A stretch of 64,000 nt of DNA from Cyrtodaria siliqua (lineage: Eukaryota > Mollusca > Bivalvia > Adapedonta > Hiatellidae). Shown here in pieces: positions 23,103 to 34,675 of this stretch. The notes beneath the pieces are model-generated. The model was not told where the DNA came from. It saw only the letters and a program-made list of their open reading frames with translations, and searched no databases. Within the stretch, counting starts at the first letter, position 1. Each line of letters begins with the position of its first letter. A program made the position numbers and the translations under genes. The DNA lies in assembly GCA_037043455.1 (NCBI GenBank), contig JAWPHD010001221.1, forward strand, positions 248,001 to 312,000. The letters are read 5' to 3'.

Positions 23103-23346
23103 TACTGAGGGGAAAAGGTTTAGCGAGTTTTTTAGATGAAATAATACTGTATACAAGATATACTGACATTTTGGGGCTTGACCTCTACTTTCATTTATTC
23201 TTTGCATCATAAAGATGTTGGACTGTTATTGATGTGTGTTTAATAACAAATTGTGTCTATGACAGTAGTGTCTTGATTTTACAACCAAACATGTATTATT
23301 TCCAGGGTGCAACAAAAACTTGCTAAACTTTTTTCCATCAGTATAT
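23103..23346. mobile_element. 240-bp MITE with TACTGAGGGGAAAAGG ends
   Basis: The left end ACTGAGGGGAAAAGGTTTAG is mirrored at the right by CTAAACTTTTTTCCATCAGT, with about 35 bp paired at either side and TA flanks. The ends resemble the ACTGAAAGGAAAAAG ends of the MITEs at 7899 and 29902, so they may belong to one wider group. Confidence 0.75.
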
Positions 23347-24374
23347 ATATAATCCTTTTTTCTTTTACAAATTGCACTTAAAATGTTCGGCGTACATTAT
23401 AATACATAGCCACCCAGTATTTATATGTATTATGGGCAAAAGACGTTTCAAACTATCTTCTAAACTATTTAGTTTAATACATATTATTCATTTCATATAA
23501 ATCAGTCATATATAGTAGATAGTTACACTATTTTCTGTGGTTTATGTATCATTATAGCATTCATGTCAGCTTATTGGGTATTATCTTATTTAAAAATAAA
23601 CTCATCATCTTAATTAGAAGAGCTTAAGCACCCTATTTAGTGAAATACAATTAGAATTAGTTCTGAAAGATGCAGAAAATGTAGGTTAATATCACAGGAA
23701 TGTGTGTTTATATAAATCAAACATACTACTTTTATTCTAAAATTCAGGTAGATGAAATAGATTGCGTAAAATGAATAAATATGCTAAGAAGTATTTTGAA
23801 ATATGGCAGGCCCGTAGCCAGCCTTGGAATTTAACCGAGGCAAATCCCTTCCTTTGGAGGTCCGGTGGCATGCACCCTGCACCTTACCCACACTTCGATC
23901 TATTTTGTGATTTCTGCATGTACATGTATGTTAATGCAGTTTAAAGCAAGACATTCTTGTCAATGCTTAATTGTTTATTGAGATATGTAAAGTATGTACA
24001 TTCCCAACTGTTCTCGGGGGCCCCGTTTGGTCACGGGGCAAAGAATAGGGCCACTGCAGATCCCTTTGGAGGGATAGGCAGAGGGATAGAATCCCCCCAA
24101 ATTCATGTTCATTTTATCATTTTTTGTTCATGTTCATTAAAGGTCTTCATCATGATCCCTGCAATGTTTCAGGTGCTATCTCGCTTGCATCAAAAGAGCA
24201 GTGGCAGGAAAACAATAACGTGGCTCCAGCGTAAATGGAGTTTCTACGATAGAATTTGCTGCAACTCTGCAGTTCAGGGTGAGAAGGTTCTAGGCCCATT
24301 TTCCATATTTTATCTCGATGTACATGGAAGATGAGCCTGGCATGTTCATGCCTTTTAGGCGCCATATAACCTTT

Positions 24375-24597
24375 TCATGTGTTGGTGCGTCTTAAAACCC
24401 CAATTCAATCCAACTGACTGGGAGCTCGACTTGTCAAGTGAGAAAGTGTCGATTCTTGCGGATGGTTGGAAGTATACAGTACTGGTTCTACCCATGAACA
24501 AATGCGTAGGTCTGCCTCTGCCACAAAAAAATAATCGACCGTCATATATGGCTTAACATGTGCTAACAATAACGTAAAACACCATTCAAACAAAAGA
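24375..24597 (+). mobile_element. Diverged type A SINE
   Basis: It keeps CTGGGAGCTCGACTTGTCAA, CAGTACTGGTTCTACCCATG, GACCGTCATATATGG and AACGTAAAACACCATTC with a CAAA-like tail. The tRNA head is degraded. It is older than the copies at 4028 and 44961. Confidence 0.8.
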
Positions 24598-24924
24598 TAG
24601 TACCTTTTGCGAAAAACTGATCGCTGGTGATCAAATTCAAAATATTACACTTCGTATTCGTACATTCATACAGAGGACGTATTATTCTATATTATTTTGT
24701 CTTACTTAATTCCCATGAAAACGTCACAATTGATTTACTTTTGCATTTATATAAGCGATTTTAAATACTTGTATTCAAAACCGTTTAACAAACACACGAA
24801 TACGGAATGTCAAAGGGAAATAACCACGTTGCAGTATATTTCAACGGGCACTGAGTTATTTTGCTTATTTTATTTCGCACGCGTTGCAATCAATAATGTT
24901 ACGTTTACAGTACTGGTCATTTGG

Positions 24925-25110
24925 GATCAACGAGCCTTTATAGGTTGCTTTGAAGTAGAATACCGTTTAAGCCGTTGCTGGAAGGCGTGAGAGGTGTTGC
25001 TTCTTACATTAACCCTCATGAACAAATTCTATAAAACCGAGTCTGCTACTTTATTCTCTTGGTTGTGTGTGTTGCTTCCAAAGGATCTCCCTTATCTGTA
25101 TTATACTCAC
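24925..25110 (-). mobile_element. Penelope-like element end fragment
   Basis: AGAATACCGTTTAAGCCGTTGC, then ATGAACAAATTCTATAAAAC and TTGTGTGTGTTGCTTCCAA, match 21025-21170 at the end of the Penelope-like copy, and more weakly 43290-43410. Confidence 0.6.
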
Positions 25111-25304
25111 CGTCAATGAAAAGTTACCACTTGTTAATCAGTTAAATAAATTCACAAAAGCAATTTTACAAGAACAAATCTGGTATATTTTGAGACGTTA
25201 GAGTATAGCCAGTCCATATGGAAAAAAAACAGTAAGCATCACCAATGCCCAGTTCGTCTACACTAGCTTAAAATCCTAACGGTAGAAAACAAACTTCACA
25301 GACC

Positions 25305-25523
25305 TCAGTACCGGGTGTGACCACCGCCTGCAGCCATGACAGCTCGGCATCTACGGCCCATGCTTCTTATTAGGCGTTGTATGCGATACTGGGGTATCGC
25401 GAGCCATTCCTCAATGAGGGCTCTGATGAGGTCTTGACGGGTGTTGATGTTACGTCTACCGTCATAGACACGGCGTCCAATCTGATCCCACAGATGCTCT
25501 GTGATTACAAAATGGCGATACAC
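25305..25523 (-). pseudogene. C-terminal fragment of a Tc1-type transposase
   Basis: A 72-residue minus-strand frame reads EHLWDQIGRRV near its start, then LIRALIEEWLAIPQ, and ends MGRRCRAVMAAGGGHTRY. This is the typical end of Tc1-like DDE transposases (EHLWDELGRRVR, ALxEEWNxIPQ, MxRRCxAVIxAxGGHTRY). The rest of the transposase, including the catalytic DDE residues, is absent, so this is an inactive remnant. A 485-bp MITE begins 30 bp beyond it, but no link between the two is shown. Confidence 0.85.
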
Positions 25524-25552
25524 TAGGTAATGCTTGGTACGGGTATTATACT

Positions 25553-26037
25553 ACACTCAAGTGATATGAAAACGCAACACGGGAATTTCCGCTATATATT
25601 GTATATACTGCACACTTAATTGCACATAATATTCCAAAGAAATCCCAAGATGTTTTTTAAAAAGAAAGTTGCAGTTAACTAGAGAAAGGACACAACTGTG
25701 ATGTTGTAGACGTTTTAATCACACTACACTTTGTAACAAGAACTTCATAAATGTTGAAGTAGCTCTTTGAAAAATTGAGCTAGTTCAGTACTGTATTTAA
25801 CGTAAATAGTTTGCAAATTGTTGCATCCTAAGTTTGCTCACATGATTGAGCCAAACGCGTACTCTGTGAATAATGAAACATTGAAGGAATACTATTTGCT
25901 GTATTATTTATTGTTTTAGTATTTTTTCCAAAAGGCAAGGTCTTACGTAGCCATGTACCATTCGATTAAAAGCAGCATACTGTACATACAATATATAGCG
26001 GAAATTCCCGTGTTGCGTTTTCATATCACTTGAGTGT
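25553..26037. mobile_element. 485-bp MITE with ACACTCAAG ends (copy 2)
   Basis: The same length and nearly the same sequence as 11847-12331. The ends ACACTCAAGTGATATGAAAA and TTTTCATATCACTTGAGTGT are perfectly mirrored. It is flanked by TACT/TACT-like sequence, consistent with a TA target. It directly abuts the 26038-26486 repeat, so it inserted at or next to that unit's inner edge. Confidence 0.93.
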
Positions 26038-26486
26038 ACTAATTATTTTCCCCATAGGCATAGACACCAATGTTAAAGTGTCACATATTAATGATTTGCT
26101 GCAAATTCAAGTCAAGTATGGATAATGCTGCAGTGTAATGTTCATATAGAAAACTAATTTTCCACTTGAAAAATCACCAGAAAAGGTGGGATCATAAGAC
26201 ATTAAGAAAGTTCTTGTTTGTTTACTAAACAGGTCAAGGGTACAGCTGTTTCCATAGATTGACTGTTTTCATTGCTCACAAAGTGTAAGCATTGAATTAA
26301 TTTCGAAAATGTTCATCAGTGATCAAGTAAAACTTATTAATACGCTTCTTATACATGCAACGACAAAATCGAATAGAAATGGGCATATAATGCCCGTTTT
26401 CATCAAAAAGGAGGGATTACTTTTTATTATAGGAACTACATTCGATACACCTCGGAGGCTTACATGTAATTAGTGGTGGTAAACCT
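26038..26486 (-). repeat. Inverted partner of the 20391-20832 repeat
   Basis: See 20391-20832. The reverse complement runs from ACTAATTATTTTCCCCATAG to TAATTAGTGGTGGTAAACCT. It overlaps the start of the G-rich duplicated block. Confidence 0.85.
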
Positions 26487-27530
26487 ACAGCAAATTCTTG
26501 CCGTAACATAGGTATGTGTAAGAATTGACCAAAAAAACACAGAAATATGTAAAAAATATAAAATAAAAATTAAATAAAAATATTCTAGTTTCGAGTGGGT
26601 GGTGGGGGCAGGGTTTGGGAGTGGCGGGGGAGGGGAAGCGGGGGGGTGGGGGAGGGTGTGTGGAACGGGGAAACATGTTTAAGATTGACAAAAGCAACAC
26701 AGAAATATGTAAAAAAAAATAATAATTAGAGTTTCAAGTGGGGGTGTGGTGGGAGCGGGGGTGAGAGGCGGGAGTGGGTTGTGGGGGAGGGGACAACATA
26801 TATGTGTAAGAATTGACTAAAACAACACAGAAATATTGAGAGAAAAAAAAGTTTCAAGTGGGTGGTGGGGGGGGGGGGGTGAGAGGCGGGGTTGGGGGGG
26901 GAGGGGGCAACATATATGTGAAATAATTGACTAAAACAACACAGAAATATGTAAAAAAAAAAAGGAGGGATTACTTTTTATTATAGGAACTACATTCGAT
27001 ACACCTCGGAGGCTTACATGTAATTAGTGGTGGTAAACCTACAGCAAATTCTTGCCGTAACATAGGTATGTGTAAGAATTGACCAAAAAAACACAGAAAT
27101 ATGTAAAAAATATAAAATAAAAATTAAATAAAAATATTCTAGTTTCGAGTGGGTGGTGGGGGCAGGGTTTGGGAGTGGCGGGGGAGGGGAGGCGGGGGGG
27201 GGGGGGGGGGGGTGGGGGAGGGTGTGTGGAACGGGGAAACATGTTTAAGATTGACAAAAGCAACACAGAAATATGTAAAAAATAATAATAATTAGAGTTT
27301 CAAGTGGGGGTGTGGTGGGAGCGGGGGTGAGAGGCGGGAGTGGGTTGTGGGGGAGGGGGCAACATATATGTGTAAGAATTGACTAAAACAACACAGACAT
27401 ATTGAGAAAAAAAAGTTTCAAGTGGGTGGTGGGGGGGGGGGGTGTGGGGGGTGAGAGGCGGGGGTGGGGGGGGGAGGGGGCAACATATATGTGAAATAAT
27501 TGACTAAAACAACACAGAAATATGTTAAAA
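26407..27530. repeat. Direct 554-bp duplication with G-rich minisatellite
   Basis: Unit 1 (about 26407-26960) and unit 2 (about 26961-27530) are almost identical, offset by 554 bp. Each holds about four sub-units of ACACAGAAATATGTAAAAA, GTTTCAAGTGGG and long G runs, then CAACATATATGTG. The + strand is strongly purine-rich, and the G runs could form quadruplexes. A further G-rich stretch continues to 27590. Minus-strand frames with PPPPP runs are artefacts. Confidence 0.93.
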
Positions 27531-27796
27531 AAAAAAAAAAGTTGGAGGGGGTGGGAGAGGGGGCGGGGGGGGGGTGGGGGGTGGAGGAGGGACCCCATGC
27601 CCCAATATGGGTGAAGTATGAATAAGATGCATAATGTTACAAGAAATCCCAACCAAAATTATATATATATACATGCTTACATGCAAACCTAAATCTGCCT
27701 TTATTGCACATTTTATGGGCCATCACAATTTGGGTTCCATGGGAGCCCAGAATTTGCAGAAGACAAAATTACTTATCCAACCCTTTACAACATACG

Positions 27797-28300
27797 AGGG
27801 TTGATCAATAAATAACGAGAAAATGCTGATATCTTTGTTATGATCATATCGATCTTACTCAAACTTTAGCCGGAAGTAGTTACATATATTAGCAATGTAT
27901 TGCTAATTATTCAGGATTGTAGCGACATAATGCTAAAAACTACGGTTGCTAAGGCATCGCTCAATATGCTTAGGCGGGGCATTTTGCAGGTTTTTCACCA
28001 TTTTCACGCAATTTCAAACCCTTACAGTTTTCATACTAGCAATTGTAATTTGATGAAAATTGTTAAGTATGGTCAATTAAGACTCGCCGTACTTGTGATG
28101 ACGTCTTACACGGATTGTGACGTCATGCGTTACGTCACGCACGTGTTACTGTTCCATGGTGACAAAAATGGCGGAAGATCAAAGGTTCGCGATAAAAAAA
28201 TTAGTTTTGAAGAAAAAAAGTAAAAATGAAGTTGTTTGCGAGTCGAAATTTCGAAATAAGAGCGGGCCTCAATTTGTATGTATACCGGAGTTGATCAGCC
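27797..28300 (+). mobile_element. Possible 5' fragment of a mariner-like element
   Basis: It starts with ACGAGGGTTGATCAATAAAT, reminiscent of mariner ends. An ATG frame at 28168 reads MAEDQRFAIKKLVLKKKSKN, resembling the N-terminal helix of some mariner transposases (MExRAVIKFLFLKGK-like). The frame has no catalytic residues and is cut by the CAG...CTG element at 28303. This rests on weak similarity read by eye. Confidence 0.4.
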
Positions 28301-28302
28301 AT

Positions 28303-28663
28303 CAGAGGCGTAGCCAGGCTAAAATCTTAAGTACGCACCCGTAATGCCTTTGGCAGTACCCTTTGCGCGTAGCTCCGAGGTGGGGATAGGTGCGGGAGGA
28401 GTCGCCCCCTCCTGCTGTGTGTGTGTGTGGGGGGGGGGGGGGGTTAGGGGGGCCTCCCCCTAGACAATTTTAAAATATAGACATCCTTTGGCAGCCTCTG
28501 GTGGGTTTTTTGGTCATATTTTGGTCATATTTTGGCAGCCTTCTAGGGTAAAATAACCCCCTTAGCCTTCGATTTTTATGCCATTTTTGGCCATAATTAT
28601 TTTTTCACTTTTCAAATCGATGTTACGCACGTGCGTAAGTGCGTATCGCTGGCTACGCCCCTG
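28303..28663. mobile_element. CAG...CTG non-autonomous DNA element, 5-bp target duplication (copy 1)
   Basis: Left end CAGAGGCGTAGCCAGGCT and right end CGCTGGCTACGCCCCTG are inverted repeats. Subterminal ACGCACG words face each other. The 5-bp word GCCAT lies directly outside both ends. The interior contains a poly-G tract and no coding frame. The CAG/CTG ends suggest a hAT-like group, but 5-bp duplications differ from the usual eight. Confidence 0.85.
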
Positions 28664-28739
28664 GCCATGTATCGTGCTGGCTGTAAATATTCAAGCTTCC
28701 CATGCTTTTTCAATGACCAAGTAGCGTTGGGAAATGTGT

Positions 28740-29050
28740 CTTTAAACACAAAGATGATCGGGTATATATCATGTACATATGAATATAAAAAAAGCCTAAA
28801 AAGCCACAAATATAGTACTCAGTGACATGCCAGAAGACAGAGCAACACGAGAATAAACCACTGACGATAATCATTAAACGTTACGTTACCATCTTTATCA
28901 CGCTTTAGATAAATTCATCATTACATTATTACAAAGGGCATCTGTCGGGTTATCAAACATCTTGTGTCGAACTGTAAATGGGTACTAAGCCTACAGTTTA
29001 GAGTTTGCAGAATGATCTTTGGATCAACTTTCCAAAACGCTTGATTATAA
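28740..29050 (-). mobile_element. Penelope-like non-coding fragment
   Basis: GATGATCGGGTATATATCAT..AAAAGCCACAAATATAGTA..CAGTGAC..GAATAAACCA parallels 43830-43930. TCGAACTGTAAATGGGT parallels 21318 and 44050. It is a fragment of the same element group and contains no RT motif. Confidence 0.5.
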
Positions 29051-29291
29051 CCCTGCTATTACAAAGTGAAGTGGGGGCTATATTGTAATCACGTTGTCCG
29101 TAACGTTCTGTCGCGTAAAATGTTTTGTCGCGTCGCGTTGCGTTACACATGTTTGTCCCGTCACGCAACACCTGTTTATTACTTGCATTCCTCAAACAGT
29201 TTTGATTGGGGTGTTTCCAAACTTCATATACACATAAAAACTGATGACCTTATGCCCCTCTACATCACCTATTGTTGATTGCCTTATATAC

Positions 29292-29832
29292 ACGGATGCA
29301 ACAGAAAGTGTGCACTCAGGTTTTTGTTAAATTTATTGTACAAAATATGTACGAAATATGGCAAATAGGGTACCATTGCTTTTGCCATTATATTGCCATG
29401 TCAAGATGGATTTTGTTTTTCGATAGCTTAATTCATTGAAGCTTGTTCAACAGGTGAAGAGAGTAGGGGTCAAAATCATAAATCGCAAAACAGTCCAAAA
29501 GAATATGTTGCTTCATTATTTCAAATTTAATTGTGAATGAAAGCGCATATTTGTCAGATTGGAACCTATCATGCAGCTCAGTGAGAATTCAACCAAACAA
29601 GTTTTTATCTACACTACACGGACCTTTACCACGAGATTCACGTGCAAATCATGGAAAACAACACAAACGCTTTTCTCGTGCAAAACGACTGCGTATTGAC
29701 CGATTTATTGCCACTGGCAGATAAAGATACATGTATACATGTAGGCCTACAGATAAACGTTTGAACACTGGACTATAAATACAAAAGAAAATATTTGAAT
29801 TTTAAAAGTGCACACTTTCTTTTGCAACCGAG
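29292..29832. mobile_element. 540-bp element with GCAACAGAAAGTGTGCACT ends
   Basis: Left ACGGATGCAACAGAAAGTGTGCACT is mirrored by AGTGCACACTTTCTTTTGCAACCGAGT at the right, with TATA-like flanks. The interior 63-codon frame (29533-29724) is short and unrecognised. It is a probable non-autonomous DNA transposon. Confidence 0.75.
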
Positions 29833-29901
29833 TATATTACATAATTATGGCCCTTTGACTTAGAATTTAAGCGGTGGTATTCATCAGCTCCAGTGATAGT
29901 T

Positions 29902-30390
29902 CTATACTGAAAGGAAAAAGAAACGCAGGGTGCGTATTTCCGCTATATATTGCATATACTGCACACTTAATTCCATATATATTCCTAGGAAATCCCAAGA
30001 TGTTTCGTAAAAAAAAAAAAGTGCAATTAGTTAGAGAAAGGACACAACTGTGATGTTGTAGACGTTTTAATCACAGTACACGTTGTAACAAGAAATTCAT
30101 AAATGCCGAAGTTCCTCTTTGAAAAATTGAGCCAGTTCAGTACTGTATTTAATGTTAAGTGATTGCAACATTTAAAGCCTAAGTTTGCTCACCTGCTTGA
30201 GCCAAATGCGCATTCTGACGATAATGAAACTTTAAAGGGGTAACCATTGGTGTGTTCAGTGCTGTTTAAACCTTCTTTCTAAAAGGACAGGCCTAATGTC
30301 GCCCTGTACCATTCGATTAGCAGTAGCATATTAAACATACAATATATAGCGGAAATACGCACCCTGCGTTTCTTTTTCCTTTCAGTATAG
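29902..30390. mobile_element. 489-bp MITE with CTATACTGAAAGG ends
   Basis: The terminal inverted repeats are perfect or nearly so for about 50 bp: ACTGAAAGGAAAAAGAAACG, CAGGGTGCGTATTTCCGC and TATATTG, mirrored on the right. The interior (GAGAAAGGACACAACTGTGA, GTACCATTCGATTA) is homologous to the 485-bp MITEs at 11847 and 25553, but the outermost 25 bp differ. Confidence 0.93.
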
Positions 30391-30404
30391 TTAAGATTGT
30401 TTGA

Positions 30405-31090
30405 GAGTGATCATGTCAAGGGCCCTTACGAAGTTTGTAAATCACGTCAACATAGAGTCAAGTTGTGCTTGTCATTGTCACAGAAGAGTTCTTAAACTAC
30501 TGTTATATTTCAAATGTAGATCAGGGTTACGATAATAAGAAAACCCGAGGGACGAAAGTTTATCCTCATCTATCAGGGTTTCAAAAGGTGCAATCATAGA
30601 GTCCCATTAAGTTGTCCGTTCATCGCACAAGAGAAACCCGAACCGTAGTTCATCATCATTTGCTCGGGGAACATCCCCGTCTAAATGGAGATGAATAACA
30701 ATGTCAAATATGAAATAATCTCTCTTGTCGTATATTTTATTTATTATGAATTTCTCCATTTTCGGTCGAGATAGGTAAATCGAGAAAAGGAGGGACAGTA
30801 TCAGAAATATAAGCTTTTGTTGAGTTAAAGTTCTTTAGGATATATATTATTAACCATAGCAGGCAAGAAATGGTTGTCAGTGTTTAATAAATCATTTAGA
30901 TACCTAGAGGTTTTATTAAAGACTTCGACGACATCTGCCTGAGTTTCTGATGACAGACTTACTCAACTTGAAATATCTGTCATAGCAATATGCTTTCGTA
31001 GCAATACAAAAACAAATCTGCGACAAGAGTTTCACAGTTCGTAGACATTGGGATTCCAACAATTGATCTATAAACAATAGATACTCACAG
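30405..31090 (-). pseudogene. Second decayed Penelope-like RT fragment
   Basis: The reverse strand reads SRYLNDLLNTDNHFL at about 30909-30866. This corresponds to the RYLDDILNIDN block of Penelope-type RTs, with the first catalytic Asp replaced by Asn. A frame-shifted GIP..NCxTLVADLFLYC-like block lies at 31010-31060. The rest parallels 21430-21700. It is non-functional. Confidence 0.7.
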
Positions 31091-33399
31091 AATGCGCTTA
31101 ACAGTTAGTTGATGAGCTAATCAAATGATTGCTTTACATGTTAATTGGGGGTTGCCTACTTCTAACCCATCAGCCTACATTTCTCGAACGAAAATATTTA
31201 AGTTTATCACCGATGTTTGTTTGTTTTCCGAAGTGATATATAGCTGTTGTTTTATAGCAATTTAGTCCAAATAATCCGCCAGAATATTTACGTTATATTA
31301 CTTATAATCTTGTTCGTAATTGTCGGCTGGAAGTTAAGTATATATATTTCGAAGTCTTTGTATTATCACAGTTAAACGGTGAAGTGGTTGGAAGTCGCTT
31401 AAATATCGAAGAGGTCCAACAAAGGTTTTGGAAATGTAAACATTTTGGAAATGTCAGTACAACTTTGTTCGTTTTGTTTTCCCACGAAACGCATTAGAAA
31501 CCTGATTCTGGATAAAACGGATCAAACTATTTCCTAATATATTTAATTGGTTTCAGTTATGTTTAGCTCACCTGAGCCGAAGGCTCAAAGTGAGCGACAT
31601 TGTGACCACTTTTTGCCCGTCTGTCGTCCGTCCGTCCGTCTGTCCGTCCGTTAGCTCTTACTTAAACAACTTCACCTTGGACAATTTTGTCCAAATTTCA
31701 CATGGATGATACTGAGCTCTAATTATTCCAAAATTATACAAATTATGTCAATGCGACATCCAAGATGACCGCCATTACGATATATAGTCAAAACCTTAAA
31801 CCATCTACTTCTCAAGAACCGCTGAACAGATTTTGAAAGTTTTTGTTTATAAACCAGCTATATCGGACCAAAAACACCAGAGTTATTTGCCCTTGAATTA
31901 TTGAAAAATGCCATTTTGAGCTTTTTGAATACTCTAGCGCCTTCATTTTGAATTCGATCTTTCCCAAACGTGGCCAGATTGTTGATATCAATAAAAGATC
32001 GGGCGAGTTTGAAAACCAGCCAGATCGAACCAGTAACATCGGAGTTATGGCCATTTTTAGCTCTACTGGCCAACAGAGCTTATGGGATGGTGTGTTGTCT
32101 GTCGCCCGTCGTCTGTCGTCTGTCTGTCGTCCGTTAACGTTTCTTCAAACGACTTCTCCTCAGAAACCGCTTGGCTAATTTTGACCAAACTTCACATGGA
32201 TGATCCTTAGATGAATGCTTTTTAGATTTGTTAAAATTAGGTCAGCGCTACATCCAAGATGGCTGCCATTACCATATATAGTCGAAACCTTAAAAAATCT
32301 TCTTCTCCAGAACCGCTGGACAGATTTCAACAGTTTTTCTTTTAAAATGATCGCCAACGCCTAGACTATCAAGTTTGTTCAAAGAAAGTCCCCGGGGTCA
32401 AAAATGGCCGTGCCCCGGGGGTCCAAAGTTTGTATATTGAGGTTTTGCATGTTTTTCATATAGACATATAGGAAAAAACTTTAAAAAATCTTCTTCTCTG
32501 AAACCACAAGGCACAGAGCTCTCATGTATTACATGTAGCATCAGCTTATGGTCCTCTACAAAGTTTGTTCAAATGGTGACCCTGGGGTCAAAATTGTCCA
32601 CACCCCAGGGGTCACAGTTTTACATAGACTTATATAGGATTTTTAAAAAAAAAAATCTTCTTCTCGGAAACTACAACAGCCAGAGGTTTGATATTTTGCA
32701 TTTACTATAAGCTTATGGTCCTTTACCAAGTTTGTTCAAATGGTGACCCTGGGGTCACATTTGGCCCGCCCCAAGGGTCACATGTTTTACATAGACATGT
32801 ATAGGGAAAAACTGAAAAAATCCTTCTTCTCTGGAACTGCAAGAGCCAGAGGTTTACTATTTTGCATTTGCTATAAGCTTATGGTCTTTTACCAAGTTTG
32901 TTCAAATTGTGACCTTGGGTCACATTTGACCCCGCCCCAAGTGTCACATGTTTTACATAGACATGTATAGGGAAAAACTTAAAAAATCTTCTTCTCTGAG
33001 ACTGCAAGAGCCAGAGGTTTAATATTTTGCATTTGCTATAAGCTTATGGTCTTCTTCCAAGTTTGTTCAGATGGTGACCCATTGGTCACATTTGGCCCCA
33101 CCCTGGGGGTCACAGTTTTACTTAGGCTTGTAAAGGAAAAAACTGAAAAAAAATCTTCTCTGGAACCACATGGCACAGAGTTCTCATGTATTACATGTAG
33201 CATCAGCTTATGTTCCTCTACCAAGTTTGTTCAAATGGTGACCCTGGTGTCAAATTTGGACGCGCCCCGTGGGTAACAGTTGTTTTTTGTTTGTTTTTTT
33301 CAATTTCAATTTTTATTTTTTTATATATATATTTTAATTGTTTCAATTTTTTTTTTTTTTTTTGTTTTTTTATGTTTTTTAATTTTTTTTCATTTTTTT

Positions 33400-34675
33400 T
33401 TTAGCTCGACTGATCAGAGATTAGCAGAGCTTATGCCGTGGTGCGGCGTCCGTCGTCCGTCTGTCTGTCTGTCCGTCTGTCCGTAAACTTTTATTGTAGC
33501 GACTTCTCCTCTGAAACTACTGAATGGATTTTCATGAAACTTTACAGAAATGATGCCCATGAAGTCTAGTTGATCCTAGCAAAAATTCATGTTGATGTGA
33601 AATCCAAGATGGCCGCCAAATCTAAAAATAGGTTTTTAAAAAACAAGTTTGTAGCGACTACTTCTTGAAAACTATAAGTGATATTGATATGGGACTTTTT
33701 CTAAAATGATCAGCATGACATGATGTTGGTCCTTGTCGAAAATCGTTTTGATTCGACGTTAAACATGGCTGCCAGCGGCCATCTTTGTTTACATAGAGTT
33801 ATATAATGAAAACTTGTAGCGACTACTCCTCTGAAACTGCTTGACGGATTTTCATGAAACTTCACAGGAATGTTGCTTTTGATGTCTAATTGATCCTAGC
33901 AAAAGTTCAGGTCGGCCGGAAATTCAAGATGGCCGCCACGGCTAAAAATAAATTTTCAAAATACAAGTTTGTAGCGACTTCTTCTTGAAAACTAAAAGTG
34001 ATATTGATATCGGACGTTTTCTAAAATGATCAGCATGACATGATGTTGGTCCTTGTCAAAAATTGTTTTGATTCAACGTTAAACATTGCTGCCAGCGGCC
34101 ATCTTTGTTTACATAGAGTTATATAGTAAACATTTGTAGCGACTACTCCTTTGAAACTACTTGGCGGATTTTCATGAAACTTTACAGGAATGTTGCTCTT
34201 AATGTCTAATTGATCCTAGCAAAATTTCAGATCGGCCAGAAATTCAAAATGGCCACCACAGCTAAAAATAGATTTTTAAAAAATAAGTTTGTAGCGACTT
34301 CTTCTTGAAAACTATAAGTGATATTGATATCGGACGTTTTCTAAAATGATCAGCATGACATGATGTTGGTCCTTGTCGAAAATCGTTTTGATTCGACGTT
34401 AAACATGGCTGCCAGTGGCCATCTTTGTTTACATAGAGTTATATAATGAAAACTTGTTGCGACTACTCCTCTGAAACTACTCGACGGATGTTCATGAAAC
34501 TTCACAGGAATGTTGCTCTTGATGTAGCAAAATTGATCCTAGCAAAATTTAGGTCGGCCGGAAATTCAAGATGGCCGCCATACTAAAATAAATTTTCAAA
34601 AAACAAGTCTGTAGCGACTACTTCCTGAAATCAAAATCAATAAGTAGAGCTTCAAGGTCATTGACCTCTTGTTTT
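33400..34675 (+). repeat. TCCG-type element E3, inserted in E2
   Basis: The head is TTTTAGCTCGACTGATCAGA followed by GCAGAGCTTATGCCGTGGTG and GTCCGTCTGTCTGTCTGTCC. The tail is AGTAGAGCTTCAAGGTCATT followed by GACCTCTTGTTTT. It has three to four internal units of about 310-330 bp with GTAGCGACTACTCCTCTGAA, TTCATGAAACTTCACAGGAA, CAAGATGGCCGCC and GATCAGCATGACATGATGTT. Confidence 0.8.

Noticed and set aside
23809..23830. CAGGCCCGTAGCCAGCC as the end of another CAG...CTG element
   Set aside because: No matching inverted end was found downstream.
31812..33486. Several frames of 60-80 codons on both strands
   Set aside because: All lie in TCCG-type sub-repeats and repeat with them.
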